Assembly: GCA_900696595.1 (NCBI GenBank)
Contig: CAADGT010000213.1
Location: 1 to 33,878 of the forward strand
DNA length: 33,878 nt
Source: an uncultured Chloroflexota bacterium
GTDB taxonomy: Bacteria; Chloroflexota; Anaerolineae; Anaerolineales; Villigracilaceae
Reading direction: 5' to 3'
Made by a program: the position numbers and the translations under genes. Shown one piece after another: positions 15,291 to 25,137 of this stretch. Below the pieces are notes generated by a model that saw only the letters and a list, made by a program, of their open reading frames with translations, made no database searches and was not told where the DNA came from. Numbering within the stretch: position 1 is the first letter of the stretch; the number at the start of each line of letters is the position of its first letter.

Positions 15291-15364
15291 CTTTGTTTGC
15301 GTATTGAGCGTGACGCCTACGCGCTTTTGTGTTCGAAAGAATTTTATTTTAGGAGAGGATCCAC

Positions 15365-18300
15365 GTGGAAACCAAGGGATTGACCGCACTCCGTATCAGC
15401 CTTGCCTCCCCGCAAACGATCATGTCGTGGTCGTACGGCGAGGTGCTGAAGCCCGAAACCATCAACTATCGCCGCCTGCGCCCCGAGAAAGATGGCCTGT
15501 TCTGTGAAGCGATTTTTGGTCCGACCCGCGATTGGCAGTGCTACTGCGGCAAATACAAGAACCCCCGTTACAAAGGAATCGTCTGTGAAAAATGCGGCGT
15601 CGAAGTGACCCGCTCTTCCGTGCGCCGCGAGCGCATGGGGCACATCGCGCTTGCCTCGCCCGTCGCGCACATCTGGTACACCCGCCGCATCCCGTCGCAG
15701 ATGGGCATGTTGCTGGATGTCTCCCGCCGCAACCTGGACCGGGTGCTTTACTTCGCCCAGTACATCGTCACTTACGTGGATGAGGAAGCCCGCAAGAAGG
15801 CGCTCCAAAGACTCGAAGACGAGATCACCGTTTCGGAACGCGAGCAGGCTTCGGAGATCAACGCGCACATCGTCGAGATCAAACAGAAGCGCGACGCGAG
15901 CATCGCCGAACTCAAGCAAAAGCAGGCGACTCTGGAGCAGGGCTACGACGAAGGCATCGCCGAACAGCTCGACCCGATCATCAAAGAAGGGCAGAAACTG
16001 GAAAAACTGCTCCAGGATCAGATGGGCGAGCACGCCAAAAAGACCGTCGTCTTCGAACAGACCGGCGAAAAGATCATAGACGCGGGCGACAAAGTCGCCG
16101 GCAAGCATATTACGCTGATTCAAAAGACCGTTCAAAAGAAACTCGAAGCGTTGGAGAACGAGTTGAAGGACAAGCGTCAGGCGGAGATTGACGCGCTCAA
16201 GACCAAAGCCGCCGCGATCAAAGCCCAGGCGGACCAGGATATGGAAGCCCTGCGCAATCAGTTGGAATCGCAGACTTCGGTCTCTTCCAACCAGTCTTCG
16301 CGCCTGCGCGACGAACTGCTCGAACTGCGCCCGTTTACCTTTCTGAGCGAGATTCGCTACCGCGAATTGAAACAGCGCTGGGGGCAGGTCTTCCGCGCCG
16401 ACATGGGCGCCGAAGCCTTTTACGATGTGCTGGAGCGCCTCGATCTCGACAAACTCTCGGAGGAACTCTGGCGCGAAGTCAAGACCACCAAGAGCAAGCA
16501 GAAGCGCAAGAAAGCCACAACCCGCCTCAAGGTCGTGGAGGCGTTCAAGCGTTCCGGCAACCGCCCCGAGTGGATGATCTTAACCGTGTTGCCCGTCATC
16601 CCGCCCGACCTGCGCCCGATGGTGCAGTTGGACGGCGGGCGCTTCGCCACCTCCGACCTGAACGATCTCTATCGCCGCGTGATCAACCGCAACAACCGCC
16701 TGAAGAGACTGCTCGAACTTGGCGCGCCGGATGTCATCATTCGCAACGAGAAGCGCATGTTGCAGGAGGCGGTCGACTCGCTGATTGACAACTCCCAGCG
16801 CGGCAAGGCGCTCTCGCGCCGCGGAAGGCGCGAGCTCAAATCGCTGAGCGACATGCTCAAAGGCAAGAAGGGACGCTTCCGCCGCAACCTGCTCGGCAAA
16901 CGCGTGGACTATTCCGGCCGCTCCGTGATCGTGGTGGGTCCGACGCTCAAATTGAATCAGTGCGGCTTGCCCAAAAGCATGGCTCTGGAACTGTACCGCC
17001 CGTTTGTGATCGCGCGGCTTGTGCAGAACGGCTATGCCGCCAATGTGAAGGGCGCCCGCCGCCTGATCGAACGCAACCGCCCCGAAGTGTGGGAGGCGCT
17101 CGAGGGCGTGATCGGCGACCGCCCCGTATTGTTGAACCGCGCGCCGACGCTTCATCGTCTCGGCATCCAGGCGTTCGAGCCGATTCTGATCGAAGGCTCG
17201 GCGATCCAATTGCATCCGCTCGTCACCACCGCCTTCAACGCGGACTTCGACGGCGATCAGATGGCTGTGCATGTGCCGCTCTCACTCAAAGCCGTGCAGG
17301 AAGCCCGCGACCTGATGCTCGCCTCGAAGAACCTGCTCAAACCGGCGGACGGCGAACCGATCATCTCTCCTTCCAAGGATATGGTGCTGGGCGTGTACTA
17401 CCTCTCGATGGAACAGAAAGCCAAACATCGCGGCGATGGACGCGCCTTCGCCGACCTGGATGAAGTGGAGATGGCGTACGCGCTCGATCAGGTGGAGGTT
17501 CATTCCGAGATCAAGGCGCGCGTCGTCACATGGTACGACGACAACGGCAAACGCTTGCCCGAGCCGCAGACCCGCGTAGTAAACACCACTGTGGGGCGCG
17601 TCTTGTTGAATCGCGTCCTGCCCGAACAGGTGCAATTTGTAAACAAAAAACTCGACAAGGGCGGCGTGAAGGATCTGATCGCCGAAGTGTACGAACTGTG
17701 CGGGCAGGAGGTCACCACGCAGGTGGCTGACGCCGTCAAGAATATCGGCTTTGAATACGCCATGAAGTCCGGCACGACCCTGGCGGTTGCGGATATTTCC
17801 ATCCCGCCGGAGCGCAAGCCCATCATTGACGAAGCGCTCAAACAGGTTGAGGTCGTCCAGCGCGATTTCCGGCGCGGTTTGTTGACCGAGCAGGAAAAGA
17901 ACGAACGCGAAATTCAGATCTGGCAGGACACAACCGATAAGGTCGGCGACGCCGTCAAGAAGCACATGGACCCGGACGGCAACCTCTCCACCATGGCGAC
18001 CTCCGGCGCCACGAAGGGCGGCTTCTCGACCATCTCGCAGTTGGCGGGCATGCGCGGGCTGATGGCTGACCCCTCCGGGCGCATCATCCCGATGCCGATT
18101 CGCTCGAACTTCCGCGAAGGGCTGACCGCGCAGGAATACTTCATCTCGACTCACGGCGCGCGCAAAGGTCTGGCGGACACCGCGCTCCGCACGGCGGACG
18201 CCGGTTACCTTACCCGCCGTCTCGTGGACATTGCGCAGGACATCATCATCAATGAACATGATTGCGGCACGCGCGACGGAATTTGGGTCCGTCGCGCAGA

Positions 18301-19621
18301 CGATGTAGCCGGGCAAAAAATGGACAGCCGCATCTACAGCCGCCTGGCAGCCGGACGCATCATCCACCCGCAGACGGGCGAAGTCCTTGCCGAACCGGAC
18401 GACGTGATCACGCATGAACTGGCGCGCGCGATCTCAGACTCCGGCATTGCGGAGGTAAAACTGCGTTCGCCGCTGACCTGCGAACTGGATCACGGCATCT
18501 GCGCCAAATGCTACGGCATTGATCTCGGACGCGGCGTAATGGTGGACCTCGGCTCGGCGGTCGGCATCGTCGCCGCCCAGTCCATCGGCGAACCGGGCAC
18601 GCAATTGACCCTGCGCACCTTCCACACCGGCGGCGTCGCCTCCAGCGGCGCGACGGACATCACCACCGGCTTGCCGCGCGTGGAGGAAATCTTCGAAGCG
18701 CGCAAACAGCCCAAGGGCGAAGCCGCCGTCGCCGAAATTGGCGGCAAGGTGCGCGTCCAGCAATCGGATAAATATCCCGACATGCGCGAAGTTCACATCG
18801 AACACGCCGAAATGATCCACGACGAATACGCCATTCCCGAAGATTGGAAGATCATCGTCAAGGATGAATCCGAAGCGCAGGCGGGCGACATCCTCGCCAC
18901 GCTCGAAAAGGCGACCATCGTCGCCCAGCACGGCGGGCGCGTGGCGGTCGAGAAAAAGGAGCGCAAGGTCATTGTCTCCTACGAGCAGCGCGAAGAGATC
19001 GTCATGGACATCCCCAACACTTCGCGCCTCCTCGTCCGCCAGGGCGACCACGTGGAAGCCGGACAGCCGCTGACCGAAGGCTCGCTCAACCCGCATCACA
19101 TCCTTAAGATACAGGGACGCGACGCCTGCCAGATGTACCTGATGACCGAAGTGCAGAAAGTCTATCGCTCGCAGGGTCAGAACATCCACGACAAACACTT
19201 CGAGGTCATCATCCGCAAGATGTTGAGCAAAGTGCAGGTCACCCGCCCCGGCGACACCAAATACCTGCCCGGCGATGTGATTGACCGTCTCGAAATTCGC
19301 AAACAGAACGAAGCCTTGATCGCGGAAGGAAAATCCCCGGCTCGTTTCAGCGAAGTCCTGCTCGGCGTGACCAAGGCCTCGCTCAGCACCGACTCGTTCC
19401 TTTCCGCCTCGTCCTTCCAGCACACCATCAAAGTGTTGGCGAGCGCCGCCATCGGCTCGACCACCGACCCGCTCTTTGGCTTGAAGGAGAACGTCATCAT
19501 CGGCAAACTCATCCCGGCTGGCACGGGATTCATCCACGGGCGCTTCACCCCGTCCGGCGAAGAAGAACAGCCCACCTCCGACTCCGCCGAAGAACTTCCG
19601 CCGCCCACTGCGGCAGACTAA
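15365..19621 (+). CDS. rpoC: DNA-directed RNA polymerase subunit beta'
   Basis: This 1418-residue protein is the beta' subunit. The N-terminal zinc-binding Cys are C59, C61, C74 and C77; the active-site NADFDGDQM carries Asp627, Asp629 and Asp631; the second zinc site has C967, C1039, C1046 and C1049; the bridge-helix and trigger-loop regions ([44 protein letters not shown]) are intact. The large SI3 insertion of E. coli is absent. Instead, about 175 extra residues rich in Glu, Lys and Gln lie between roughly 140 and 340 in the clamp region and look like a long coiled coil ([20 protein letters not shown]). The start is GTG at 15365 with AGGAGAGG upstream. rpoB is not next to it: upstream is a PBP gene with its own hairpin, and rpoC has its own promoter. 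Confidence 0.98.
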   Translation: METKGLTALRISLASPQTIMSWSYGEVLKPETINYRRLRPEKDGLFCEAIFGPTRDWQCYCGKYKNPRYKGIVCEKCGVEVTRSSVRRERMGHIALASPVAHIWYTRRIPSQMGMLLDVSRRNLDRVLYFAQYIVTYVDEEARKKALQRLEDEITVSEREQASEINAHIVEIKQKRDASIAELKQKQATLEQGYDEGIAEQLDPIIKEGQKLEKLLQDQMGEHAKKTVVFEQTGEKIIDAGDKVAGKHITLIQKTVQKKLEALENELKDKRQAEIDALKTKAAAIKAQADQDMEALRNQLESQTSVSSNQSSRLRDELLELRPFTFLSEIRYRELKQRWGQVFRADMGAEAFYDVLERLDLDKLSEELWREVKTTKSKQKRKKATTRLKVVEAFKRSGNRPEWMILTVLPVIPPDLRPMVQLDGGRFATSDLNDLYRRVINRNNRLKRLLELGAPDVIIRNEKRMLQEAVDSLIDNSQRGKALSRRGRRELKSLSDMLKGKKGRFRRNLLGKRVDYSGRSVIVVGPTLKLNQCGLPKSMALELYRPFVIARLVQNGYAANVKGARRLIERNRPEVWEALEGVIGDRPVLLNRAPTLHRLGIQAFEPILIEGSAIQLHPLVTTAFNADFDGDQMAVHVPLSLKAVQEARDLMLASKNLLKPADGEPIISPSKDMVLGVYYLSMEQKAKHRGDGRAFADLDEVEMAYALDQVEVHSEIKARVVTWYDDNGKRLPEPQTRVVNTTVGRVLLNRVLPEQVQFVNKKLDKGGVKDLIAEVYELCGQEVTTQVADAVKNIGFEYAMKSGTTLAVADISIPPERKPIIDEALKQVEVVQRDFRRGLLTEQEKNEREIQIWQDTTDKVGDAVKKHMDPDGNLSTMATSGATKGGFSTISQLAGMRGLMADPSGRIIPMPIRSNFREGLTAQEYFISTHGARKGLADTALRTADAGYLTRRLVDIAQDIIINEHDCGTRDGIWVRRADDVAGQKMDSRIYSRLAAGRIIHPQTGEVLAEPDDVITHELARAISDSGIAEVKLRSPLTCELDHGICAKCYGIDLGRGVMVDLGSAVGIVAAQSIGEPGTQLTLRTFHTGGVASSGATDITTGLPRVEEIFEARKQPKGEAAVAEIGGKVRVQQSDKYPDMREVHIEHAEMIHDEYAIPEDWKIIVKDESEAQAGDILATLEKATIVAQHGGRVAVEKKERKVIVSYEQREEIVMDIPNTSRLLVRQGDHVEAGQPLTEGSLNPHHILKIQGRDACQMYLMTEVQKVYRSQGQNIHDKHFEVIIRKMLSKVQVTRPGDTKYLPGDVIDRLEIRKQNEALIAEGKSPARFSEVLLGVTKASLSTDSFLSASSFQHTIKVLASAAIGSTTDPLFGLKENVIIGKLIPAGTGFIHGRFTPSGEEEQPTSDSAEELPPPTAAD

Positions 19622-19629
19622 CCCGATTA

Positions 19630-19657
19630 ACGCCCCGGATTTTTCCGGGGCGTTTTT
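19630..19657 (+). terminator. Rho-independent terminator of rpoC
   Basis: ACGCCCCGG (19630-19638) pairs with CCGGGGCGT (19645-19653) around a 6-nt loop, followed by a run of T (19653-19657). Confidence 0.9.
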
Positions 19658-19659
19658 GT

Positions 19660-19688
19660 AAGACAAGTCTACAGACTTGTTTTACAAT
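19660..19688 (+). promoter_or_regulatory. Promoter with palindromic operator-like spacer before the methyltransferase-like gene
   Basis: AAGACA (19660-19665) and TACAAT (19683-19688) are 17 bp apart, and ATG 19696 follows 7 nt after the -10. The spacer holds ACAAGTCT-ac-AGACTTGT (19663-19680), part of a 13-bp-arm palindrome (19658-19685) with one mismatch. A repressor bound there would cover the promoter. It could instead be a dispersed palindromic repeat. Confidence 0.5.
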
Positions 19689-19695
19689 GGATTCA

Positions 19696-20502
19696 ATGAA
19701 ACGCGCGTCTCAAAAACCTATGGGATTGCCCACGCGGGGGAAGACGGCCTCGAACCGGCTTCGGCGTGTGGATAACTTTATCCTCCTTTACGAGCCTGCG
19801 CTTCTCACCCGCACCGATGGCGGATTCGCTGAATCCCTGTTTGTTGATCTCGGTTTTGGGTTTGATCCGCGCACCACGCTCGAAAGCGGATTGCGTTTCA
19901 GGAGGTTGAATCCAAACCTCCCGATCCTCGGCGTGGAGATAGACAGGGAAAGAGTGAAAGCGGCGCTGCCTTTTGCCGACGAAAAGACATTCTTTCGACT
20001 CGGCGGATTCAACCTGCCGTTACAACCCGGCGAGACGGCGCGACTCATCCGCGCGTTCAACGTGCTGAGACAATACGAGGAAAAGGAGTTCATCCCTGCC
20101 TATGAGCGGCTTGCGGAATACGTTTTGCCCGGCGGCTTGATGATCGAAGGGACATCCACGCCTTATGGCAATGTTTGGGCGGCGAATCTGGCTCGAAGGG
20201 GCGAGTCCGCTCAATGGTCGTTCGAGGCGTTGGTTTTCTCCACGAACTTCCACAGCGGATTCGATGTCGGGGAGTTTCAGACCATCCTGCCGAAAAATTA
20301 CATCCATCGCGCGGTGAGAGGCGAAGCGATCCACGATTTTTTCGAGGCGTGGAAGCGCTCCGCGGCGGAGACGGCTTCCGCAAAAACGTTCGGGTTGAAG
20401 CAGTGGTTTACGGCTTCGGCGGAAGCGCTGGCTCAAAAAGGATTCGGTCTGAACCTCCATAAGAAATGGCTCGGCAAGGGGTATTTGATCTGGTATCGTT
20501 GA
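19696..20502 (+). CDS. Class I SAM-dependent methyltransferase-like protein
   Basis: This 268-residue protein shows a Rossmann-type SAM-binding pattern: LFVDLGFGFDPRTTLESG (motif I region with D-L-G-x-G), PILGVEIDRERVKAA (motif II acidic residue), FNVLRQYEEKEFIPAYERL and VLPGGLMIEGTSTPYG (motif IV/post-I region). The substrate is unknown. I chose the ATG at 19696 because it lies 7 nt after a TACAAT -10 box, as in several genes here; the ATG at 19687 overlaps that box. No Shine-Dalgarno is seen before either start. It is a single gene between the rpoC terminator and a structured intergenic region. It could bind SAM without being an active methyltransferase. Confidence 0.65.
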   Translation: MKRASQKPMGLPTRGKTASNRLRRVDNFILLYEPALLTRTDGGFAESLFVDLGFGFDPRTTLESGLRFRRLNPNLPILGVEIDRERVKAALPFADEKTFFRLGGFNLPLQPGETARLIRAFNVLRQYEEKEFIPAYERLAEYVLPGGLMIEGTSTPYGNVWAANLARRGESAQWSFEALVFSTNFHSGFDVGEFQTILPKNYIHRAVRGEAIHDFFEAWKRSAAETASAKTFGLKQWFTASAEALAQKGFGLNLHKKWLGKGYLIWYR

Positions 20503-20560
20503 CGCGCTTCCGATCACGCGTTAAAAGATTGGGATGGGTCGCCCTACAATGACGGGTAAT

Positions 20561-20628
20561 GGCTCCAATGAATTGATGACGGCGGTAAGTCGGAATGCCA
20601 TTCCGATTTACTTCGTTTACCGGGAGCC
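20561..20628. repeat. Nested palindromic intergenic element
   Basis: Outer arms GGCTCC (20561-20566) and GGAGCC (20623-20628) enclose GTAAGTCGGAAT (20585-20596) and ATTCCGATTTAC (20600-20611), a 12-bp stem with one wobble and a 3-nt loop. GGGTCGCCCT just before it (20536-20545) also occurs at 31746-31755. It could be a REP-like element or leader structure of the next gene; no T-tract follows. Confidence 0.5.
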
Positions 20629-20685
20629 ACTATCCAATGACAAACGATTTCCATGTCATAATTGGCTGTGAAGAGGAAAAAAATC

Positions 20686-21618
20686 ATGACGCGCTCGAAG
20701 AGACTTGTTTCATTATTCGCGCTTGCCATCACGGCGCTGGCTTGCGCGATTCCGGACATCCCAATGCCGGGGCAGGGCGCCGCCGCGGAAACTTCCAGCG
20801 CGGCGCCGACCCAAAGCGTGAGCGACACCTTTACCCCTACGCCTGAACCGACCCTGACCCGCACTTTCACGCCTACGCTGATTTATCTCACTTCCCGTTT
20901 TCCCAGCGCGGCTCCTTCCGCGATCGTCCCTACACAAACCGGCACGCCCCAAACCGATACGCCTTCTCCCGCCCCGTCCGATACGGCTACTCCCGCGCCG
21001 GTGACGATCCGCGTAACCCGCCCGACTCATTGCCGCGCCGGACCGGGAAAATCGTTCGAGATCGTCGGCTCTCTGCTGGTCGGGATGAAAGCCGTCGCGA
21101 TCGCGCGCGATTCGACAAGCCAGTATTATTACATCGAAAATCCCTACGTTTTTACGGATTATTGCTGGGTGTGGGGGGAATATGCTGAATTCGAAGGAGA
21201 CCCGTTATTGCTGCCCGCTTTTACGCCGCCGCCCACGCCGACATCCACCGGGACCCCCGCCCCGACGTTGAACTTCAAATTGAAGGGAAGCGGATTCCAA
21301 TCGTGCAACGGGGCGTTCTGGATGAACATCGAGATTACCAGCGAAAGCCAGTTTGTGTTTGAATCCGTCCACGTCAGCCTGCTGGACAAAGACAGGAACG
21401 TCACCCGCGCGCTTGCCGCAAATAATTTTGTCGCGGCCATCGGTTGCGATGGGTTGAGCGTCAACGATATGGTTTCCAGTGGAACCGCTGTCCTTATCAG
21501 CAGCGCGAAATTCGATTACAACTTCAAGGGACATTTAATGCGCGCGAGCGTCACTGTCTGCTCCAAAGACGGGCAACAGGGCGTTTGCGCGACAAAGGAA
21601 ATCCCGCTGAGTCCGTAA
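20686..21618 (+). CDS. Probable lipoprotein with bacterial SH3-like domain
   Basis: This 310-residue exported protein starts with a basic N-terminus and hydrophobic segment (RSKRLVSLFALAITALAC), ending in a lipobox-like ALAC with Cys20 as the probable lipidated residue; the -3 position is Ala, so the box is not ideal. A Ser/Thr/Pro-rich linker follows (residues about 35-110). A bacterial SH3-like module (TIRVTRPTHCRAGPGKSFEIVGSLLVG) covers about 115-180, then a second Thr/Pro linker and a C-terminal beta-rich domain with several Cys (FQSCNGAFWMNIEI, TVCSKDGQQGVCATKEI). SH3b modules often bind cell-wall or glycan ligands. I chose ATG 20686 with AGAGG upstream; the TTG at 20662 would add 8 basic residues. 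The gene's 3' end overlaps the convergent membrane gene by 68 bp. Confidence 0.72.
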   Translation: MTRSKRLVSLFALAITALACAIPDIPMPGQGAAAETSSAAPTQSVSDTFTPTPEPTLTRTFTPTLIYLTSRFPSAAPSAIVPTQTGTPQTDTPSPAPSDTATPAPVTIRVTRPTHCRAGPGKSFEIVGSLLVGMKAVAIARDSTSQYYYIENPYVFTDYCWVWGEYAEFEGDPLLLPAFTPPPTPTSTGTPAPTLNFKLKGSGFQSCNGAFWMNIEITSESQFVFESVHVSLLDKDRNVTRALAANNFVAAIGCDGLSVNDMVSSGTAVLISSAKFDYNFKGHLMRASVTVCSKDGQQGVCATKEIPLSP

Positions 21619-22039
21619 ACGGTTGTGCTCGCTTCCGCCGTATCAAAAAGAAGGGCAGGAGCATGAGCGGGACAACGGCGAGCAACCCGATCAGCCCGCC
21701 GATGCCGAATGCGCCTCCGATGGATGCGATGGCGTATTCGGCGTTATCAATGGTATCCGCGCTTCCATCCGGAAAGTAGCAGGTGATTTCAACCGTATGT
21801 CCGCGCGCGCCGGAGGGGCTCGTTGTTGTCGCTGTGGATGATCCTTCCTGCAACGACGTACTCTCCGCGCCGGGGCAGTACAGCGCGACGGCGATTTTGT
21901 CGGTCAGGTTGGGGACGGCGAACAGGGACGGCCCGATCATGAAGACGGCGACGAACAGGATTCCGCTGGAGAGCAGGCAAAGCAAAACCCAGGCGATGAT
22001 GCGCGCGACCCAGACTTCTTTTAACGTGTTAAGTTTCAT
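21551..22039 (-). CDS. Small membrane protein of unknown function
   Basis: The 162-residue protein has two strong hydrophobic segments, residues about 12-37 (ARIIAWVLLCLLSSGILFVAV) and 105-131 (IGGAFGIGGLIGLLAVVPLML), with an approximately 65-residue loop holding two Cys (ALYCPG, EITCYFPDG) that could form a disulfide outside. The C-terminus is basic and probably cytoplasmic (IRRKRAQP). AGGTG stands 6 nt before the ATG, and TATAGT at 22076-22071 is a possible -10. I do not recognise a family. The last 68 bp overlap the 3' end of the opposing lipoprotein gene. Confidence 0.6.
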   Translation of the reverse strand: MKLNTLKEVWVARIIAWVLLCLLSSGILFVAVFMIGPSLFAVPNLTDKIAVALYCPGAESTSLQEGSSTATTTSPSGARGHTVEITCYFPDGSADTIDNAEYAIASIGGAFGIGGLIGLLAVVPLMLLPFFLIRRKRAQPFTDSAGFPLSRKRPVARLWSRQ

Positions 22040-22106
22040 GAGACACCTCTAATTTTTTTGTCGCGCGTTTACTATATCGCCATTCAAGCGTCCACAAGCG
22101 CCGGAC

Positions 22107-22135
22107 TTGACGCATCCCTTTTTTGCCCGTAAGAT
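22107..22135 (+). promoter_or_regulatory. gyrA promoter (TTGACG-17-TAAGAT)
   Basis: TTGACG (22107-22112) and TAAGAT (22130-22135) are 17 bp apart. Initiation near 22142 would give a leader of about 105 nt. Confidence 0.55.
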
Positions 22136-22159
22136 AGCCCCGCTATAGAACAAATTTTT

Positions 22160-22230
22160 CACCATGGAATGCGCAGAGACCGCGGAGTATTTAAATGTTT
22201 TTTTCTGCAACTTCCGCGATTTCTGTGGTG
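22160..22230 (+). repeat. Imperfect inverted repeat in the gyrA leader
   Basis: CACCA (22160-22164), CAGAGA (22174-22179) and CGCGGA (22181-22186) are matched in reverse by TCCGCG (22213-22218), TTTCTG (22220-22225) and TGGTG (22226-22230). The sequence recalls 'cacagagaccgcggag' intergenic repeats. It ends 16 bp before the gyrA start and could fold in the leader. Confidence 0.4.
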
Positions 22231-22246
22231 AGTTTTTGGAGTCAAC

Positions 22247-24841
22247 ATGGAACTCGGTATCGTACGAAAAATAGACATTGACAGCGAAATGCAGCAGGCG
22301 TATCTCGATTATGCCATGTCCGTCATCGTTTCGCGCGCATTGCCCGACGCGCGCGACGGCATGAAACCGGTGCAACGGCGCATTTTATACGCGATGTACG
22401 ACATGGGCATTCGCAACGACTCGCCGTATAAAAAGTCTGCGAGGATTGTGGGCGAGGTGTTGGGTAAGTATCACCCGCACGGCGATTCGTCCGTGTATGA
22501 GGCGATGGCCCGCCTGGCGCAGGATTTTTCCATGCGGACGATGCTGGTGGACGGGCAGGGCAACTTCGGTTCGGTGGACGGCGACCCGCCCGCCGCAATG
22601 CGTTACACCGAGGCAAGACTGACCTCCGCCGCGCTCGATATTTTGAACGACCTCAACAAAAATACGGTTGACTTCAACGCCAACTTCGACGACACGCTCG
22701 AAGAGCCGAGCGTGCTGCCTGCCGCGATTCCGAATCTTTTAGTGAACGGCGCGACGGGCATCGCTGTCGGCATGGCGACTTCGATCCCGCCTCATAACTT
22801 GAGCGAAGTGGTGGACGCGCTCGTGTTCATGCTCGAACGCTGGGAGAAGCTCGACGATATTGACGTGGAACAGTTGATGAAGTTCGTCAAGGGACCGGAC
22901 TTCCCGACCGGCGGACTCATCATCGAAGAAAAAGGCGGCGAAGGGATTGAATCCGCCTACGGTTCGGGGCGTGGACGGATCACCGTGCAGGCGAAGGCGC
23001 ACATCGAAGAAATGGAGCGGGGGAAGAACCGCATCATCGTCTCGGAACTGCCGTACATGGTCAACAAGTCCAGCCTGATCGAACGCATTGCCGAACTGGC
23101 GCGCGACGGACATCTCGAAGGGCTTTCGGACTTGCGCGACGAATCGGACCGCCAGGGAATGCGCATCGTCCTCGAGCTGACCAAGAACGCCGACCCGAAT
23201 TTTGTTCTGCGCGACCTTTACAAACGCACTCCGATGCAGACCACCTTCAGCATCAACCTGCTGGCATTGGTGGACGGCGAGCCGCGCACGTTAACCCTCA
23301 AACAGGCGCTGCGCGTCTATTTGGAGCATCGGCTGACGGTCATCAAGAGGCGGGCGGAATTTGATCTGGAAAAGGCCAAGGCCAGAGCCCACATCCTCGA
23401 AGGCTATCTTGTCGCCTTGAAAAATCTGGATGAAATCATCGAACTGATCCGCTCCGCTTCAGACGTGGAGGCGGCCCGCGCCAAACTGATGAAGCGTTAC
23501 AAGCTGACGGAGATTCAGGCGAACGCGATCCTCGATATGCAATTGCGCCGCCTTGCCGCGCTCGAACGCAAGAAGATCGAGACCGAATACAAGGAAGTGA
23601 CCGCGACCATCGCGGAGTTGACCAAACTTTTGAAAACTCCCAAATTGATGCGCGGCGTGGCGGCGGACGAACTGCAAAAAGTGAAAGCCGCCTATGGCGA
23701 CCGCCGCCGCACGCAGATCGTCAGCGTCAAGGAAGGCGCGAAGGCGGGCGCGGCAATTACCGCAAGCCAACTGCCTCACGCCTCGGTATGGATCGGCGTG
23801 ACCGACGATGGGCTGGTCTCGCGCACGGCGGATGAAAAACAGCCGCGCCACTCCGGCAACGACGCGCCGCGATTTTTGGTCAAGGCTTCCACGACCGACA
23901 CGGTTTACTTCGTCAGTAAACTGGGCAAAGCCGCGGCGGTGGCGGCGCATTTGATTCCCGAAGCGGGCAAGATGAGTCAGGGCATTGCTTATTTCAAGGT
24001 CTCACCGCTGAGCGACACGGATGCGCTTGCGGCTGTGTTCGCATTGCCTGCCAATAAGTCGTCTCTGGGTGAAGAGATTTGTGTATTGACCGCGACGCGC
24101 TTCGGCATGATCAAGAAGAGTCTCGTTACGGAGTTGCCCGGTCCATCGTCGCAGACCTTTGCGCTAGTCAAGGTCAACGAAGGAGACAAACTCAACACGG
24201 TTGCAATTACAGATGGCAAGAAAGAAATCCTGCTCGTCACGTCGAGCGGCATGGCGATCCGCTTCAAGGAAGACGACGTGCGCCCGATGGGACTCGTCGC
24301 GGCGGGCGTGAATGGCATGAAATTGGAAGATAAAGATGAAGTTATCGGCGCGGAGATTCTCCCGGCTGAAGGCGATATTTTCCTACTCACAAACGACGGC
24401 AAAGCCCAGCGCGTGGATCAGAAGGATTTCCCGGTTCAGGGACGCTATGGCAAGGGCGTGGTCGCGTGGGACTTGCCGGGCAAGTCTCAACTTGCGGCCG
24501 TTGCAAGCGGAAAAGCGAATCACGTTGCGACGATTCACATGAGCAAGGGCGCGCCGAAATCAACGAGGCTCGACGCCGCCGGACTGCGTAAACGCGCCTC
24601 CGTCAAGGGAGATGTCGTGGTCGAGGTCAAACCGGGCGAGACGGTCACTGCGCTGGCGGCAGGGTGGGCGCTGGAGAGTTATGTGAAAGTGGAAACGCCG
24701 AAGAGGGAAGGAAAACGCCGCCCCGAGCGCGCTGTAGGGCAGGCAAAACCTGTCAAGCCGTCCATAAAAACGAAGTCGAAGTCTGCAAAAAAATCGAAAC
24801 CGAAAGCGGCGAAGAAGTCCACGAAGAAGAGAAGGAAATAA
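22247..24841 (+). CDS. gyrA: DNA gyrase subunit A (type IIA topoisomerase)
   Basis: This 864-residue subunit cuts and rejoins DNA in the gyrase A2B2 complex. The breakage-reunion domain is standard: [33 protein letters not shown] and MRYTEARL with catalytic Tyr120 (E. coli Tyr122). Positions matching E. coli Ser83 and Asp87 are Ser81 and Glu85. The C-terminal beta-pinwheel (about 515-810) is recognisable, but the expected GyrA box (QRRGGKG type) in the first blade reads QPRHSGN from Gln532; a partly similar QGRYGKG occurs at 731-737. The tail after about 815 is very Lys-rich ([18 protein letters not shown]). TTGGAG stands 6 nt before the ATG. gyrB is not adjacent. A ParC-like topoisomerase IV activity is the alternative. 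Confidence 0.93.
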   Translation: MELGIVRKIDIDSEMQQAYLDYAMSVIVSRALPDARDGMKPVQRRILYAMYDMGIRNDSPYKKSARIVGEVLGKYHPHGDSSVYEAMARLAQDFSMRTMLVDGQGNFGSVDGDPPAAMRYTEARLTSAALDILNDLNKNTVDFNANFDDTLEEPSVLPAAIPNLLVNGATGIAVGMATSIPPHNLSEVVDALVFMLERWEKLDDIDVEQLMKFVKGPDFPTGGLIIEEKGGEGIESAYGSGRGRITVQAKAHIEEMERGKNRIIVSELPYMVNKSSLIERIAELARDGHLEGLSDLRDESDRQGMRIVLELTKNADPNFVLRDLYKRTPMQTTFSINLLALVDGEPRTLTLKQALRVYLEHRLTVIKRRAEFDLEKAKARAHILEGYLVALKNLDEIIELIRSASDVEAARAKLMKRYKLTEIQANAILDMQLRRLAALERKKIETEYKEVTATIAELTKLLKTPKLMRGVAADELQKVKAAYGDRRRTQIVSVKEGAKAGAAITASQLPHASVWIGVTDDGLVSRTADEKQPRHSGNDAPRFLVKASTTDTVYFVSKLGKAAAVAAHLIPEAGKMSQGIAYFKVSPLSDTDALAAVFALPANKSSLGEEICVLTATRFGMIKKSLVTELPGPSSQTFALVKVNEGDKLNTVAITDGKKEILLVTSSGMAIRFKEDDVRPMGLVAAGVNGMKLEDKDEVIGAEILPAEGDIFLLTNDGKAQRVDQKDFPVQGRYGKGVVAWDLPGKSQLAAVASGKANHVATIHMSKGAPKSTRLDAAGLRKRASVKGDVVVEVKPGETVTALAAGWALESYVKVETPKREGKRRPERAVGQAKPVKPSIKTKSKSAKKSKPKAAKKSTKKRRK

Positions 24842-25137
24842 AAGGCTCGACGACGGCGCATTTGACATGACCGCCCGTTTATCGCCGCCGGGAAAACTGG
24901 AAGAAAAACCTCAGCAGGCGGCTGCGTTCTGCGCCGGTTGATCAAGGTTCTTCGGAGTGAAACCCTTTTATGAATACTTCGTAAACGGGTTTCACTCCGC
25001 TTAAGCCAAAGAGCCAGGAAACGCTTTTCAAGGTGAAATTCCAACCCGCTTGGCTCATGTGTCATCAATGTGCGGACCTTAAAGAACGTCCGCTACGCAA
25101 AGATGATGTTGCGCATTTTCTACACATGGGCCGCCCG
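24842..25137. other. Gene-free region between convergent gyrA and MFS genes
   Basis: No gene is seen. It contains the strong hairpin listed at 24953-24999 and a small GCGGAC/GTCCGC stem near 25070-25091. Confidence 0.5.
24953..24999. terminator. Perfect 13-bp hairpin between convergent genes
   Basis: CGGAGTGAAACCC (24953-24965) and GGGTTTCACTCCG (24987-24999) pair perfectly around a 21-nt loop between gyrA and the MFS gene, which converge. No T-tract follows on either strand, so it may be a bidirectional factor-assisted terminator or a REP-like palindrome. Confidence 0.5.

Noticed and set aside
18434..19666. 410-residue minus-strand frame opposite rpoC
   Set aside because: The plus strand encodes unmistakable RpoC; the opposite frame is Phe/Gly/Arg-rich shadow sequence typical of GC-rich codon bias.
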